A stretch of DNA of 33,466 nt from Bacteroides sp. (GCA_017630035.1 JAGBWA010000044.1:1-33466), one strand, 5' to 3'; positions 1 through 8,748 are shown, counted from the first letter of the stretch. The notes: a model not told the origin generated them from the letters alone. Numbers and translations: made by a program.

Positions 1-179
1 AATTTTGGCAAAATGCAAACATTTTGCTTTATTTGTGTTCGTATTGCTATCATATTGCTTTCTTGTGAAGACGTCATAATATGGCGTCTCATTACATGCG
101 GTTCACGGAAACACCACAATGTAACGTCCCTTTGCAAAAACAAACAAAAATATTATTAACCAACTAAAACACAAACGAC
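1..179. other. Upstream non-coding region with two inverted repeats
   Basis: No gene is seen here. A short hairpin (GCAAAATG at 8-15 and CATTTTGC at 20-27, then T-rich sequence) may be the weak terminator of a gene ending outside the window. A 21-bp imperfect palindrome at 69-89 (AGACG...CGTCT ends with a CATAATATG core) looks operator-like. No perfect TAnnTTTG box was found before the first ORF, so its promoter is not assigned. Confidence 0.4.
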
Positions 180-404
180 ATGAAAGTAAAAGTTATTGCA
201 ATGATATTGCTTCTTCTTTCATTGGCGACAAATGTAATGGGGCAAGAGGGGAAGTATAATTTAGGACGTGGGTACCGTGCATTTGTAGAAATAGAAGAAA
301 TAGGCATTCAATCTATTAGGGGATTATATAGACATGGGGCGCATAACAGCAAATGTTGTGCGCCCCATGTTTTTTATTACTTATTTGCTTCTTTTGCTTT
401 ATAG
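180..404 (+). pseudogene. Truncated secreted protein remnant
   Basis: A 74-codon frame opens with a convincing signal peptide (MKVKVIAMILLLLSLATNVMG, cleavage expected near GQ) and then reads KYNLGRGYRAFVEIEEIG. This resembles the first mature residues of Bacteroidales outer-membrane beta-barrel-like proteins, which often start with a G-Y-R-x-F-V segment; that family link is from memory. After about 25 mature residues the frame runs straight into a strong intrinsic terminator (332-376) and stops inside the 3' end of the convergent sufE gene. A real gene would stop before its terminator, so I read this as a gene whose middle was deleted, leaving signal peptide and terminator. The alternative is a genuine short exported peptide with a read-through tail. 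Confidence 0.45.
332..376 (+). terminator. Strong intrinsic terminator
   Basis: A 16-bp stem pairs 332-347 (ACATGGGGCGCATAAC) with 355-370, with a single G-U pair and a 7-nt loop, followed by a T run at 369-375. Its orientation fits transcription of the short secreted ORF on the plus strand. It lies immediately downstream of the sufE stop codon on the other strand, where the T run is lacking. Confidence 0.85.
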
Positions 405-805
405 GCCAACGCATACATGCGCATTTGCTTCACCATGGATAGCAGGCCGTTGCTACGGGTGGGCGAGAGGTGCTCGCGAAGCCCGATGCGGTCGATGAAG
501 TAGAGGTCGGCATCTAATATCTCGTCGGGGGTATGGCCGGAAACTACTTTGATGAGCAAGGCGATGATGCCTTTCACAATGAGGGCATCGCTCTCGGCAC
601 GGAATAGTAGCTTGCCATCGGCTTCGTCGCATTGTAGCCACACACGGCTTTGGCATCCTTCAATCAGGTTTTCTTCGGTTTTATAGGCCTCGTCGAGCGG
701 TTCTTGCTCGTTGCCCAAATCGATTAGTAACTGGTAGCGATCCATCCAATCGTCGAAATCGCTGAACTCGGCTATTACTTCGTCTTGTATTTCGTTAATG
801 CTCAT
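377..805 (-). CDS. sufE: SufE family sulfur acceptor protein
   Basis: The 142-residue product matches SufE throughout. SufE accepts persulfide sulfur from the cysteine desulfurase SufS and passes it to the SufBCD scaffold for iron-sulfur cluster assembly in the cytosol. The acceptor cysteine is Cys51 in the context EGCQSRVW, the same position as in E. coli SufE, and the conserved G-L-R-E-H-L-S-x-x-R-x-N-G segment follows near the C-terminus. I chose the ATG at 805 because the 27 upstream in-frame codons only translate an intergenic repeat (LTPLTPLTSLTP). No other suf gene is in the window, so it is separated from its partners. It lies 146 nt after the glutaminyl cyclase gene on the same strand with no clear promoter between, so read-through from that operon is likely. 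Confidence 0.93.
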   Translation of the reverse strand: MSINEIQDEVIAEFSDFDDWMDRYQLLIDLGNEQEPLDEAYKTEENLIEGCQSRVWLQCDEADGKLLFRAESDALIVKGIIALLIKVVSGHTPDEILDADLYFIDRIGLREHLSPTRSNGLLSMVKQMRMYALAYKAKEANK

Positions 806-834
806 GTTTTTTTGTTTTTTGGGAGTTAATGAAG

Positions 835-940
835 TTAGAGGAGTTAAAGGAGTTAAAGCCGATACTCTTAATATTATTTCCAACATTAGGCTTTAACTAC
901 TAACGAGTGTAATGAGTGATAACTCCTTTAACTTCTCTAA
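835..940. repeat. Long interrupted inverted repeat before sufE
   Basis: The arms 835-854 (TTAGAGGAGTTAAAGGAGTT) and 921-940 are complementary at 19 of 20 positions. A second complementary pair, GTTAAAGCC at 852-860 and GGCTTTAAC at 889-897, nests inside, so the left arm is continuous and the right arm is split by about 23 nt. The left arm is itself made of GGAGTTAAA direct repeats. In the qc-sufE transcript this would fold into a long hairpin just upstream of the sufE start. Confidence 0.7.
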
Positions 941-951
941 TTACTTAATTA

Positions 952-1953
952 TTATTTTTCGTTATAAATCACTGTCAATAGGGTTTGGCCTACGGCTTGC
1001 AGGGTGGCTTTATCGATGACGTTCATGTTGTCGTCCACCGTATGCCAGAAGTCGCCAAAGCCGGTGTCGCTCTTAGGGTCGTAATTGATGATATCTACAC
1101 ACGGGATGCGGGCATATTCGTTCACGTACAGGTGGTCATCGGTCACTTCCATACCTTCGGCTTTGGGGAAGAACGAACCGAAGCCCAACTGATGGGCGGT
1201 GTCCCAAATCTTCTTCACTTGCTTGCCGGCTGTGCGCTTGGAGTAGGGCTCTTGGTAGAAGGTGGCTTGCTTGCCACCAACCATGTCCAGCAGGATGCCG
1301 TAGCGAGCGTTATAGCCAGACACATGTGGCATGCGGCCCCAGTATTGTGAGCCTAAGCACCAGGTGTGTGGTCGGTAGATGCCGTCGTAGAAGTAGGGCG
1401 CACCATAGTCTTCGGCATCGAAGAAGATGATGTCTATGCCGATGGTGGGAGCTTGTTGTTGCAGTTGGCGGGCTACTTCGAGCAACACACCCACACCGCT
1501 TGCACCATCGTTCACACCAAGGATGGGCTTGCGATGGTTGCTCTTATCCTTGTCTTGGTCGGCAAACGGACGGCTATCCCAGTGGGCACAAAGCAGTACG
1601 CGACGACGGCTATCGGGGTTGTAGGCACCGATGATGTTGCGAGCCTTCAATACGCTGTTGTCGTAGGCTGCCAAGTCGGCGTATTGGTTATATACCTTGG
1701 CTCCAAACTCTTCCAATTTTTGCGCCAAGTAGTCGCCACATGCTTTGTGTGCATCGGTGTTGGGCACACGCGGGCCAAAGTCGGCTTGGGCCTGGATATA
1801 TTGGTAGGCGCTATCGGTTTGGAATTGTGGCACGTTTACGATAGTGGTGCTTTCGGTTGTGGGTTGCTTCTCGGTTACAGCCTTTTTATTGCTGCAAGCC
1901 ACAACGGCAACAAGCGAAAGCAACATAATTAAATATGTGCAATGTTGTTTCAT
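952..1953 (-). CDS. Glutaminyl-peptide cyclotransferase lipoprotein (M28 fold)
   Basis: This 333-residue protein has the M28 zinc-peptidase fold of glutaminyl cyclases, which convert N-terminal Gln of exported proteins to pyroglutamate. The lipobox VVAC gives lipid-modified Cys20, so it should sit in the envelope facing the periplasm. Expected metal and catalytic residues are visible: H124 in CAHWDSRPFAD, D149 in GVNDGASG, E181-D182 in FFDAEDYG, D223 in LLDMVGG and H304 in DFWHTVDD. The E-D pair at 181-182 is the form I associate with bacterial Bacteroidetes cyclases rather than aminopeptidases. Its ATG overlaps the stop of the upstream LD-carboxypeptidase by 4 nt (ATGA), so the two are translationally coupled. 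Assignment as cyclase rather than generic M28 peptidase is likely but not certain. Confidence 0.85.
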   Translation of the reverse strand: MKQHCTYLIMLLSLVAVVACSNKKAVTEKQPTTESTTIVNVPQFQTDSAYQYIQAQADFGPRVPNTDAHKACGDYLAQKLEEFGAKVYNQYADLAAYDNSVLKARNIIGAYNPDSRRRVLLCAHWDSRPFADQDKDKSNHRKPILGVNDGASGVGVLLEVARQLQQQAPTIGIDIIFFDAEDYGAPYFYDGIYRPHTWCLGSQYWGRMPHVSGYNARYGILLDMVGGKQATFYQEPYSKRTAGKQVKKIWDTAHQLGFGSFFPKAEGMEVTDDHLYVNEYARIPCVDIINYDPKSDTGFGDFWHTVDDNMNVIDKATLQAVGQTLLTVIYNEK

Positions 1954-2912
1954 TCGGGTTTGATATTAAACGTTAGTTTTACTTCATTTTTGCTTACTCC
2001 TAAGGTGACATTGGCTCCGTTGATGAGCGGAAGGTTGCGCGATACGTGACCTACATCGAAGCCGAAGCAGATGGGGTAGTCGTACTCTTTAACCAAGTCG
2101 GCCAATGCGCCATACAGCTCTTTGCCTAACGAGCGATTCTCTTCGTATTCGGTAAATTGGCCGATAATCAATCCGGATAGCTTCTCCAACACACCGCCCA
2201 ATTTCAGGTTGTACATCATGCGCTCTACGGCATGCGGACGCTCGCCCACATCCTCGATGAAGAGGATAGTGCCTTCTGCAGGTATATCCCACGGGGTGCC
2301 GCGAAGACCGTAAGCCACGGCCAAGTTACCTCCGCGCAGTGTGCCCGTGGCAATGCCTTTATGGTTGAGTTTGTGCGGAGCGTTTGTATAGCTGAACCCC
2401 TCCTTTTCGGGGATAACCGATTTGGCACGGTCGATGGAGAATTGACCGAAAAGGATGTCCTTCAAGGCCAATGTGCAGAAATCGTTGGCGGCTTCAACGG
2501 TCAGGTGGCGAGCCATAGGGGCATGCAAAGAGGCAAACCCTTCGTGCTGCATCAGGTTGTGCAGAATGGTGATGTCGCTGAAGCCGATAATCCATTTGGG
2601 ATACTGCTTGAAGCGGGTGAAATCCAACTTACCCACTAAATGTACGGCGCCATATCCGCCACGGCTACAAAGGATGGCCTTTGCCGATTCGTCGTCCAAT
2701 GCCTTCTGCAAATCTTCTACCCGATGCTTGATGCTGCTGGCATAGTAGCCATTGGCTGAGGCTGCATGCTCGCTTAGCTCTACAATCAATCCCCATGATT
2801 GCAGGCGCTCGGTGGCACCTTTCAGGTAGCGCTTATCAATCTTGCTCGAGGGCGAGAGAATAATCACTTTGTCGCCCTTTTTCAGGGTAGGAGGTAGTTG
2901 AATGCTGTTCAT
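1950..2912 (-). CDS. ldcA: LD-carboxypeptidase (peptidase family S66)
   Basis: The 320-residue product matches S66 murein LD-carboxypeptidases, which cleave the L-Lys/DAP to D-Ala bond of tetrapeptide stems during peptidoglycan recycling. The catalytic triad is visible as Ser112 in IIGFSDIT, Glu220 in LFIEDVGE and His289 in FDVGHVSRN. The N-terminal CSRGGYGA segment (82-89) is also typical. I start at the ATG at 2912; an in-frame ATG seven codons upstream (2933) lies inside the -7 promoter box and would not be transcribed in full. No signal peptide is apparent, so it is cytosolic. It is the first gene of an operon with the glutaminyl cyclase gene, which overlaps it by 4 nt. Confidence 0.9.
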   Translation of the reverse strand: MNSIQLPPTLKKGDKVIILSPSSKIDKRYLKGATERLQSWGLIVELSEHAASANGYYASSIKHRVEDLQKALDDESAKAILCSRGGYGAVHLVGKLDFTRFKQYPKWIIGFSDITILHNLMQHEGFASLHAPMARHLTVEAANDFCTLALKDILFGQFSIDRAKSVIPEKEGFSYTNAPHKLNHKGIATGTLRGGNLAVAYGLRGTPWDIPAEGTILFIEDVGERPHAVERMMYNLKLGGVLEKLSGLIIGQFTEYEENRSLGKELYGALADLVKEYDYPICFGFDVGHVSRNLPLINGANVTLGVSKNEVKLTFNIKPE

Positions 2913-2930
2913 GTATCCACTATTTTTCTG

Positions 2931-2938
2931 CAAAAGTA
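2931..2938 (-). promoter_or_regulatory. Bacteroidetes -7 box for ldcA
   Basis: On the minus strand the sequence reads TACTTTTG, a perfect match to TAnnTTTG. Transcription would start a few bases downstream, leaving a very short leader before the ATG at 2912. No good TTG element is seen at the usual spacing. Confidence 0.65.
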
Positions 2939-3010
2939 CATATTTCGCTCTTTACATTCGCTATTTATCAACATTTTTTCGGATATTTGTGTCTTATAAA
3001 GAAAATAGGT

Positions 3011-3916
3011 ATGAAAGCTATTCGTAATTTTGATGAGTTGACTGCTCATTTGAAGACTTTAAATAGTAAAAAACGCATTGTGGTGGTGTGTGCCAAGGAC
3101 CCTAATACCGAATATGCCATAAAGCGTGCATTGGACGAAGGTATTGCCGACTTCCTAATGATTGGCGATGGCGATGTGTACGAACGCTATCCTGCATTGC
3201 GCAGCTATGGAGATAGGGTGCAGACCATACAAGTGGACGACCCCGATGAGGCTGCACGCCAGGCGGTAATGATTGTGCGTGAAGGAAAAGCAGATATCTT
3301 GATGAAGGGTATCATCAATACCGATAACCTGCTTCGTGCCATCTTGGATAAGGAGAATGGCTTGTTGCCAAAGGGAAAGGTGTTGACACACCTGGCTGTG
3401 ATGCAAATTCCTACTTACGATAAACTGCTCTTCTTCTCTGATGCAGCCGTTATCCCTCGACCCACGTTGCAACAACGCATTGAAATGATTTGGTATGCCA
3501 TAAACTCTTGCCGTAAGTTTGGCATTGAGCAACCACGCATTTCGTTGATTCACTGCACCGAAAAGGTAAGTGCCAAGTTCCCACATTCGCTGGATTATGT
3601 GAACATCGTGGAGCTGTGCGAAGCGGGCGAGTTTGGCGACGTTATCATCGACGGTCCGTTGGATGTGAAGACCTCGTGCGAAAAAACAAGTGGCGACATC
3701 AAAGGCATTGCATCGCCCATTAATGGTGAGGCCGATGTGCTGATTTTTCCAAATATCGAGTCGGGTAATGCGTTCTATAAAGCAGTTTCGCTCTTCTCGC
3801 ATGCCGATATGGCCGGATTGTTGCAGGGTCCTATCTGTCCGGTGGTATTACCTTCGCGTAGCGATTCGGGATTGTCGAAGTATTATAGCATTGCTATGGC
3901 TTGCTTAACCTGTTAA
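3011..3916 (+). CDS. ptb: Phosphate butyryltransferase-like acyltransferase
   Basis: The 301-residue product belongs to the phosphate acetyl/butyryltransferase family, which converts acyl-CoA plus phosphate to acyl phosphate plus CoA. Family hallmarks are the MKGIINTDNLLRAIL segment (about 96-110), the HCTEKVSAKFPHS region (about 179-191), DGPLDVKTS (about 214-222) and the C-terminal GLLQGPICPVVLPSRSDS stretch. The ATG at 3011 is preferred over an upstream in-frame start at 2987 because the family begins near this point. The start of a butyrate kinase gene follows after 6 nt, so the two steps acyl-CoA to acyl phosphate to acid plus ATP are encoded together. The natural acyl group (butyrate, isobutyrate or another) cannot be read from the sequence. 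Confidence 0.9.
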   Translation: MKAIRNFDELTAHLKTLNSKKRIVVVCAKDPNTEYAIKRALDEGIADFLMIGDGDVYERYPALRSYGDRVQTIQVDDPDEAARQAVMIVREGKADILMKGIINTDNLLRAILDKENGLLPKGKVLTHLAVMQIPTYDKLLFFSDAAVIPRPTLQQRIEMIWYAINSCRKFGIEQPRISLIHCTEKVSAKFPHSLDYVNIVELCEAGEFGDVIIDGPLDVKTSCEKTSGDIKGIASPINGEADVLIFPNIESGNAFYKAVSLFSHADMAGLLQGPICPVVLPSRSDSGLSKYYSIAMACLTC

Positions 3917-3922
3917 GTATAG

Positions 3923-4987
3923 ATGAAGAAGATATTAGTTATAAATCCAGGCTCTACATCGACTAAGATAGCCGTATATAACGACGAAAAGGAGATATTG
4001 GTGAATACCATTCGTCATTCGATGGACGAGTTGGCAAAGTTTCCACGCATCATCGACCAATTTGAGTTTCGCAAAGAGTTGGTGCTGAAGACGCTCGAAG
4101 AGAATAGTATTCCTTTTCAGTTCGATGCCATTGTAGGACGCGGTGGTTTGCTGAAACCAATTCCCGGTGGTGTGTACGAAGTGAACGATGCCATGCTGAA
4201 CGACATTATGCATGCCATGCGCACACATGCTTGTAACTTAGGTTGCTTGTTGGCTTCCGAATTGGCCGTTATGCTTCCTGGGTGCAGAGCATTTATTGCC
4301 GACCCGGGTGTGGTAGATGAGATGGACGAGGTGGCACGCATCAATGGTTCGCCGCTTATGCCGCGCATCACCATTTGGCATGCCTTGAATCAACGCGCCA
4401 TTGCACGCCGTTATGCCAAGGAGCAGGGCAAACGTTACGAAGATTTGAATGTGATTGTTTGTCACTTGGGTGGTGGTATCTCGGTGGGAGCGCACCAGAA
4501 AGGACGCGCCATCGATGTGCCGAATGCATTGGATGGTGAAGGCCCATTCTCACCCGAACGTGCTGGTACACTTCCTGCCGGCAATTTAATAGACCTCTGT
4601 TTCTCTGGAAAATATACGCAAGCGCAACTCAAGAAGATGGTGTGTGGACAAGGAGGATTGGCGGCTCACTTGGGTACTACCGATGTGCAAGCCATTCAGA
4701 AACAAATTGATGAGGGTGATGAGCATGCTCGCTTAATATTGGAAAGCATGATTTATCACATTGCAAAAGCCGTGGGTGGTGCGGCCGTTGCTTTATGGGG
4801 AAAGGTAGATGCCATTCTGTTGACGGGTGGTATTGCCTATTCCGAATATATCACTACTCGCTTAAAGGAGCGTGTCTCGTTCTTGGCTCCGGTCTTTATC
4901 TATCCCGGCGAAGACGAGTTGGAGGCCTTAGCCTTGAATGGCTTGGGTGCTTTACGAGGCGAATTGCCAATACTGGTATATAAATAA
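3923..4987 (+). CDS. buk: Butyrate kinase
   Basis: The 354-residue protein is an ASKHA-fold acyl kinase of the butyrate kinase type. It transfers phosphate from butyryl phosphate to ADP, yielding ATP and the free acid. Motifs seen are the N-terminal phosphate-binding loop NPGSTSTKIAVY (8-19), RGGLLKPIPGGVYEVN (about 71-86), the HLGGGISVGAH adenosine/phosphate motif (about 178-188), DGEGPFSPERAGTLP and the late LLTGGIAYS motif. Length equals the family norm of about 355. It is the second gene of the ptb-buk operon and is followed at once by a bidirectional terminator. Confidence 0.95.
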   Translation: MKKILVINPGSTSTKIAVYNDEKEILVNTIRHSMDELAKFPRIIDQFEFRKELVLKTLEENSIPFQFDAIVGRGGLLKPIPGGVYEVNDAMLNDIMHAMRTHACNLGCLLASELAVMLPGCRAFIADPGVVDEMDEVARINGSPLMPRITIWHALNQRAIARRYAKEQGKRYEDLNVIVCHLGGGISVGAHQKGRAIDVPNALDGEGPFSPERAGTLPAGNLIDLCFSGKYTQAQLKKMVCGQGGLAAHLGTTDVQAIQKQIDEGDEHARLILESMIYHIAKAVGGAAVALWGKVDAILLTGGIAYSEYITTRLKERVSFLAPVFIYPGEDELEALALNGLGALRGELPILVYK

Positions 4988-5019
4988 AGAAAAGGAGATG
5001 CAAGTGCATCTCCTTTTCT
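4988..5019. terminator. Bidirectional terminator between buk and pnp
   Basis: A perfect 15-bp stem joins 4988-5002 (AGAAAAGGAGATGCA) and 5005-5019 with an AG loop. A-rich left and T-rich right flanks allow use from both strands. It lies 22 nt from the pnp stop and starts right after the buk stop. Confidence 0.85.
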
Positions 5020-5041
5020 ATTTATAATCGTTTCGGATTAT

Positions 5042-7255
5042 TTATTGTTCGTTGCGAGGTTCGCGGTGAGGACGTTCGCCACGGTTGTTGTTGTGCGGAC
5101 GTTCACGACGTTCGGGGCGTTCGCGCTCTACGTATCCTTCTGGCTTAGGAAGCAATACCTTGCGAGAGAGTTTGAACTTACCTGTCTTAGGATCGATGTC
5201 GAGCAACTTGATTTCAAGTTCGTCGCCTTCCTTGATACCTGCTTCTTCTACAGTTTCCAAACGCTTCCAATCGATTTCTGAGATGTGGAGCAAACCATCC
5301 TTGCCAGGCAAGAATTCTACGAATGCACCATAAGGCATGATGCTGCGTACCTTACCTTTATATACTTCGCCCACTTCGGGAACGGCTACAATACCCTTAA
5401 TCAAGCGGATGGCATCGTCGATGCTTTGCTTGCAAGTACCAGAGATTTCGATGCGACCTACGTTGTCGATTTCTTCGATGGTGATAGTAGCACCAGTCTC
5501 TTCTTGCATGCCTTGGATAATCTTACCACCAGGGCCGATTACTGCACCGATGAATTCCTTAGGAATAGTCATCACTTCGATGCGTGGAGCATGTGGCTTG
5601 AGGTCTTCGCGTGGTTCGGCCATGCACTCGGTAATCTTGCCGAGGATGTGTTCGCGACCAGCTTTTGCTTGCATCAATGCCTTTTCCAAGATGTCGTATG
5701 AAAGGCCATCTACCTTGATGTCCATTTGAGTAGCGGTGATACCATCCTTAGTACCGGTTACTTTGAAGTCCATATCGCCAAGGTGGTCTTCGTCGCCCAA
5801 GATGTCTGAAAGCACGGCAAACTTGTCTTCGCCAGCGTTCTTAATCAATCCCATTGCGATACCTGATACTGGCTTAGCAATCTTCACACCGGCATCCATC
5901 AATGCCAATGTTCCGGCACATACTGTTGCCATAGAAGAAGAACCGTTCGATTCGAGGATGTCTGATACTACGCGTACTACGTATGGATAGTCTGCAGGAA
6001 TTTGTCCCTTCAATGCGCGCCATGCCAAGTGGCCGTGACCAATTTCGCGGCGGCCTACGCTGCGTTGTGCCTTAGCTTCGCCTGTAGAGAATGGAGGGAA
6101 GTTGTAGTGCAACAAGAAACGTTCTTTGCCGTGAGTCAATACATCGTCCACAATCTTTTCATCGAGCTTGGTACCCAATGTAGCGGTTGACAATGATTGT
6201 GTTTCACCACGGGTAAAGATGGCTGAACCGTGAGGACCTGGGAGTGGGCTTACTTCGCACCAGATAGGACGAATCTCGGTTGTTTGACGACCGTCCAAGC
6301 GCTTGCCTTCGTCCAAGATGCAACGACGCATAGCTTCTTTTTCTACATCGTGGTAGTAGCGGTCGATAAGTGCTGCCTTTTCTTCCAATTCCTCTTCGGT
6401 GAATTGTGCTTTGAACTCTTCGCGGATAGCTTCGAAAGCTTCGCCACGTTCGTGCTTGTTGCAATTGCCGCTTTGTGCAATGGCATAGGCTTTGTCGTAG
6501 CATGCTTCGCGAACGGCGTTGCGCAAGTCTTCGTCGTTCACTTCGTGGCAATATTCGCGCTTGATAGTAGAACCAACCTCTTCGGCCAATTCCAATTGTG
6601 CTTTACACATTGGCTTGATGGCTTCGTGAGCAGCTTTCAAAGCTTCGAGCAAGTCTTGTTCCGAAACTTCCTTCATTTCGCCTTCCACCATCATGATGTT
6701 TTCGTAGGTTGCACCTACCATCAAGTCCATGTCGGCTTGTTCCAGTTGTTCGAAAGTTGGGTTAATTACGAATTCGCCATTGATACGGGCAACGCGTACT
6801 TCAGAGATTGGCCCGTTGAATGGGATGTCTGATACGGCCAATGCGGCAGAAGCTGCCAAGCCGGCCAATGCATCTGGCATATCAACACCATCGGCAGAAT
6901 ATAGGATGATGTTTACATAAACTTCAGCGTGGAAATCGTCGGGGAAGAGTGGGCGTAGAGCACGGTCAACAAGGCGGCAAGTCAAGATTTCATAGTCTGA
7001 TGGGCGACCTTCGCGCTTGGTGAAACCACCAGGGAAGCGTCCAAAAGCTGAAAACTTTTCTCTGTACTCTACCTGTAACGGCATAAAATCTGTTCCGGGA
7101 ACTGCATCCTTGGCGGCACAAACAGTAGCCAACAACATGGTGTTGCCCATGCGAAGCATAACAGAACCGTCTGCCTGTTTTGCCAGCTTTCCCGTTTCGA
7201 GCGTGATGGTTCTGCCATCTGCAAGCTCGATTGTCTTAACAATTGGGTTAATCAT
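5042..7255 (-). CDS. pnp: Polyribonucleotide nucleotidyltransferase (PNPase)
   Basis: The 737-residue protein is a complete PNPase, a trimeric 3'-5' phosphorolytic exoribonuclease of the cytosol. Order of domains: first RNase PH domain (about 10-145), the all-alpha linker (about 150-300), second RNase PH domain (about 320-520, with [20 protein letters not shown]), KH domain (about 555-615, [19 protein letters not shown]) and S1 domain (about 630-700, [20 protein letters not shown]). The C-terminal tail after residue 705 is rich in Arg, Glu, Pro and Asn and looks disordered, as is common in Bacteroidetes RNA-binding proteins. It is monocistronic, with its own -7 box upstream and a shared terminator downstream. 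Confidence 0.97.
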   Translation of the reverse strand: MINPIVKTIELADGRTITLETGKLAKQADGSVMLRMGNTMLLATVCAAKDAVPGTDFMPLQVEYREKFSAFGRFPGGFTKREGRPSDYEILTCRLVDRALRPLFPDDFHAEVYVNIILYSADGVDMPDALAGLAASAALAVSDIPFNGPISEVRVARINGEFVINPTFEQLEQADMDLMVGATYENIMMVEGEMKEVSEQDLLEALKAAHEAIKPMCKAQLELAEEVGSTIKREYCHEVNDEDLRNAVREACYDKAYAIAQSGNCNKHERGEAFEAIREEFKAQFTEEELEEKAALIDRYYHDVEKEAMRRCILDEGKRLDGRQTTEIRPIWCEVSPLPGPHGSAIFTRGETQSLSTATLGTKLDEKIVDDVLTHGKERFLLHYNFPPFSTGEAKAQRSVGRREIGHGHLAWRALKGQIPADYPYVVRVVSDILESNGSSSMATVCAGTLALMDAGVKIAKPVSGIAMGLIKNAGEDKFAVLSDILGDEDHLGDMDFKVTGTKDGITATQMDIKVDGLSYDILEKALMQAKAGREHILGKITECMAEPREDLKPHAPRIEVMTIPKEFIGAVIGPGGKIIQGMQEETGATITIEEIDNVGRIEISGTCKQSIDDAIRLIKGIVAVPEVGEVYKGKVRSIMPYGAFVEFLPGKDGLLHISEIDWKRLETVEEAGIKEGDELEIKLLDIDPKTGKFKLSRKVLLPKPEGYVERERPERRERPHNNNRGERPHREPRNEQ

Positions 7256-7293
7256 AAAAAAATATTTTTCAAAAAAATCTTCTAAAAATCGGG

Positions 7294-7301
7294 CAAAGAT
7301 A
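7294..7301 (-). promoter_or_regulatory. -7 box for pnp
   Basis: The minus strand reads TATCTTTG, a perfect TAnnTTTG, about 38 nt upstream of the pnp ATG. No clear -33 TTG element was found at the usual distance. Confidence 0.6.
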
Positions 7302-7396
7302 CATAAATATTATAGTAAATAGGTGTGTATGAGCCAAAAAGTTTTACATAACGATGTTTTTTTCTGTTTTTGGTTCGCAAATGGCGGTTTATTACT

Positions 7397-7404
7397 TATA
7401 TTTG
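7397..7404 (+). promoter_or_regulatory. -7 box for the TlpA-like lipoprotein gene
   Basis: TATATTTG matches TAnnTTTG perfectly. It predicts a leader of about 75 nt before the ATG at 7489. A TTTTTGG stretch lies about 24 nt upstream, slightly further than the usual -33 spacing. Confidence 0.6.
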
Positions 7405-7488
7405 CGGCCGTTTTAGGGCAGATATTTTCTGTTAAGGGAAAATTTATTTGCCATTAAGGGTAAAGAACATTTAGTAAAAGAACAAAGA

Positions 7489-8640
7489 ATGAAGAAATTA
7501 TTTTCATTGGCACTCTTGGCCATTGTCATCGGTGCATGTAATACACATCCGCAATTTGTTGTTGAAGGAACTGTTTCCGACGCTGCCGACAAAGTGCTTT
7601 ATTTCGAAGCATCGGCCATCTCTGGCATCCAATCGCTCGACTCTGTTAAGTTGAACGGAAAAGGCTCGTTCCGCTTCAAAGCAGACGAACCTGAATCGCC
7701 CGAATTTTTTCGTTTGCGCATCGAGAATAAGGTGATAAACTTCTCGGCCGATTCTACGGAAACCATCTCGTTCAAGGCTTCTTATCCTGAATTTGCAACA
7801 GGTTATACCGTAGAAGGATCGGGTAGTAGCCAACGCATTAAGGAACTTACGTTGATGCAAATGGAATTGCAATCGCAAGCCGATGCCCTGCTTAAGTTGG
7901 CCCAATCGCGTCAAATAGGCGTGGATGTTTATCAAGACAGCTTAACAACATTGGTAAAGGAGTACAAGGATAAGGTGAAAAACCAATATATCTATGCTGC
8001 GCCATACGATGCTTCGGCCTACTTCGCTTTGTTCCAACGCTTGAACAACGTGCAATTGTTCGACGCTCTTGCCGACAAAGAGGATGTGCGTTGCTTTGCT
8101 GCTGTAGCTACCAGCTTGGACAATCGCTACCCACATGCCAATCGCACAAAAAACATCTATAACATCGCTATAAAAGGATTGCGCAACACACGCCAAGCAC
8201 AACCTTCTGCCGAAGAAATGCCCGAATTTGATGTGCAAGAAACCGGTATCATCGACATTGAGTTGAGCGATGTACGTGGCAAGATGCACAAACTTAGCGA
8301 CCTGAAAGGCAAGGTGGTATTGCTCGACTTCACTATCTACCAAACAGAAGTATCGGCTGCCCATAACATTGCGTTGAATCAACTTTACGAGAAATACGCA
8401 TCGAAGGGGTTGGAAATATACCAAGTATCATTTGATGTGGACGAACACTACTGGAAAACCATTGCAAGCAACTTGCCTTGGACATGCGTTCGCGACATCA
8501 ATAGCACCAACTCGTCATTGCTTTCATTATACAACGTTCAAGGTATCCCCGCTATCTACTTGATAAATCGCAATAGCGAGTTGTCGGCACGTAGCGAAAC
8601 CATTGAAGATTTCGATGAAGCAATCAAAAAACTGCTCTAA
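7489..8640 (+). CDS. TlpA-like thioredoxin-fold lipoprotein without CxxC
   Basis: A 383-residue envelope lipoprotein (lipobox IGAC, Cys17). The N-terminal part (about 20-120) resembles DUF4369, a beta-rich domain that precedes thioredoxin domains in Bacteroidetes; a helical linker covers about 120-240; residues about 255-383 form a TlpA/AhpC-TSA-like thioredoxin fold. The usual DFWASWCGPC motif is replaced by D280-F-T-I-Y-Q-T-E-V-S289, so both redox cysteines are Thr286 and Ser289, while the cis-proline loop GIPAIYLI is kept. It therefore cannot run disulfide chemistry by the normal route; a structural or binding role is more likely. The reading frame is otherwise intact, so this seems to be a divergent subfamily and not decay. 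Its own promoter and terminator flank it. Confidence 0.8.
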   Translation: MKKLFSLALLAIVIGACNTHPQFVVEGTVSDAADKVLYFEASAISGIQSLDSVKLNGKGSFRFKADEPESPEFFRLRIENKVINFSADSTETISFKASYPEFATGYTVEGSGSSQRIKELTLMQMELQSQADALLKLAQSRQIGVDVYQDSLTTLVKEYKDKVKNQYIYAAPYDASAYFALFQRLNNVQLFDALADKEDVRCFAAVATSLDNRYPHANRTKNIYNIAIKGLRNTRQAQPSAEEMPEFDVQETGIIDIELSDVRGKMHKLSDLKGKVVLLDFTIYQTEVSAAHNIALNQLYEKYASKGLEIYQVSFDVDEHYWKTIASNLPWTCVRDINSTNSSLLSLYNVQGIPAIYLINRNSELSARSETIEDFDEAIKKLL

Positions 8641-8663
8641 TAAGTTATAAATTAGTGCATTTT

Positions 8664-8692
8664 ACTAAAAAGTGTTGCAAAACACCCTTTTT
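8664..8692 (+). terminator. Terminator after the TlpA-like gene
   Basis: GTGTT (8672-8676) pairs with AACAC (8681-8685) around a GCAA loop; flanking A and T runs extend the stem with a small CC bulge, and the T run ends at about 8693. It lies directly before the greA promoter. Confidence 0.65.
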
Positions 8693-8694
8693 TG

Positions 8695-8726
8695 TTTGAC
8701 GAGTTACAAATAAAACTCTATCTTTG
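8695..8726 (+). promoter_or_regulatory. Promoter of greA
   Basis: A TTTG element (8695-8698) is followed after 20 nt by TATCTTTG (8719-8726), an ideal Bacteroidetes housekeeping promoter. Transcription should start near 8733, about 90 nt upstream of the greA ATG and about 16 nt before the leader terminator hairpin. Confidence 0.85.
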
Positions 8727-8748
8727 CAAAGAAAATATAGGAAGAGGG

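Noticed and set aside
985..1932. Long open frames on the plus strand opposite the glutaminyl cyclase gene
   Set aside because: They lack starts with context, show no family features and mirror codons of the well-supported minus-strand gene.
6230..6832. A 200-codon frame opposite pnp
   Set aside because: It is a shadow of the GC-biased pnp reading frame with composition typical of antisense frames (Phe/Cys/Val rich) and no start signal.
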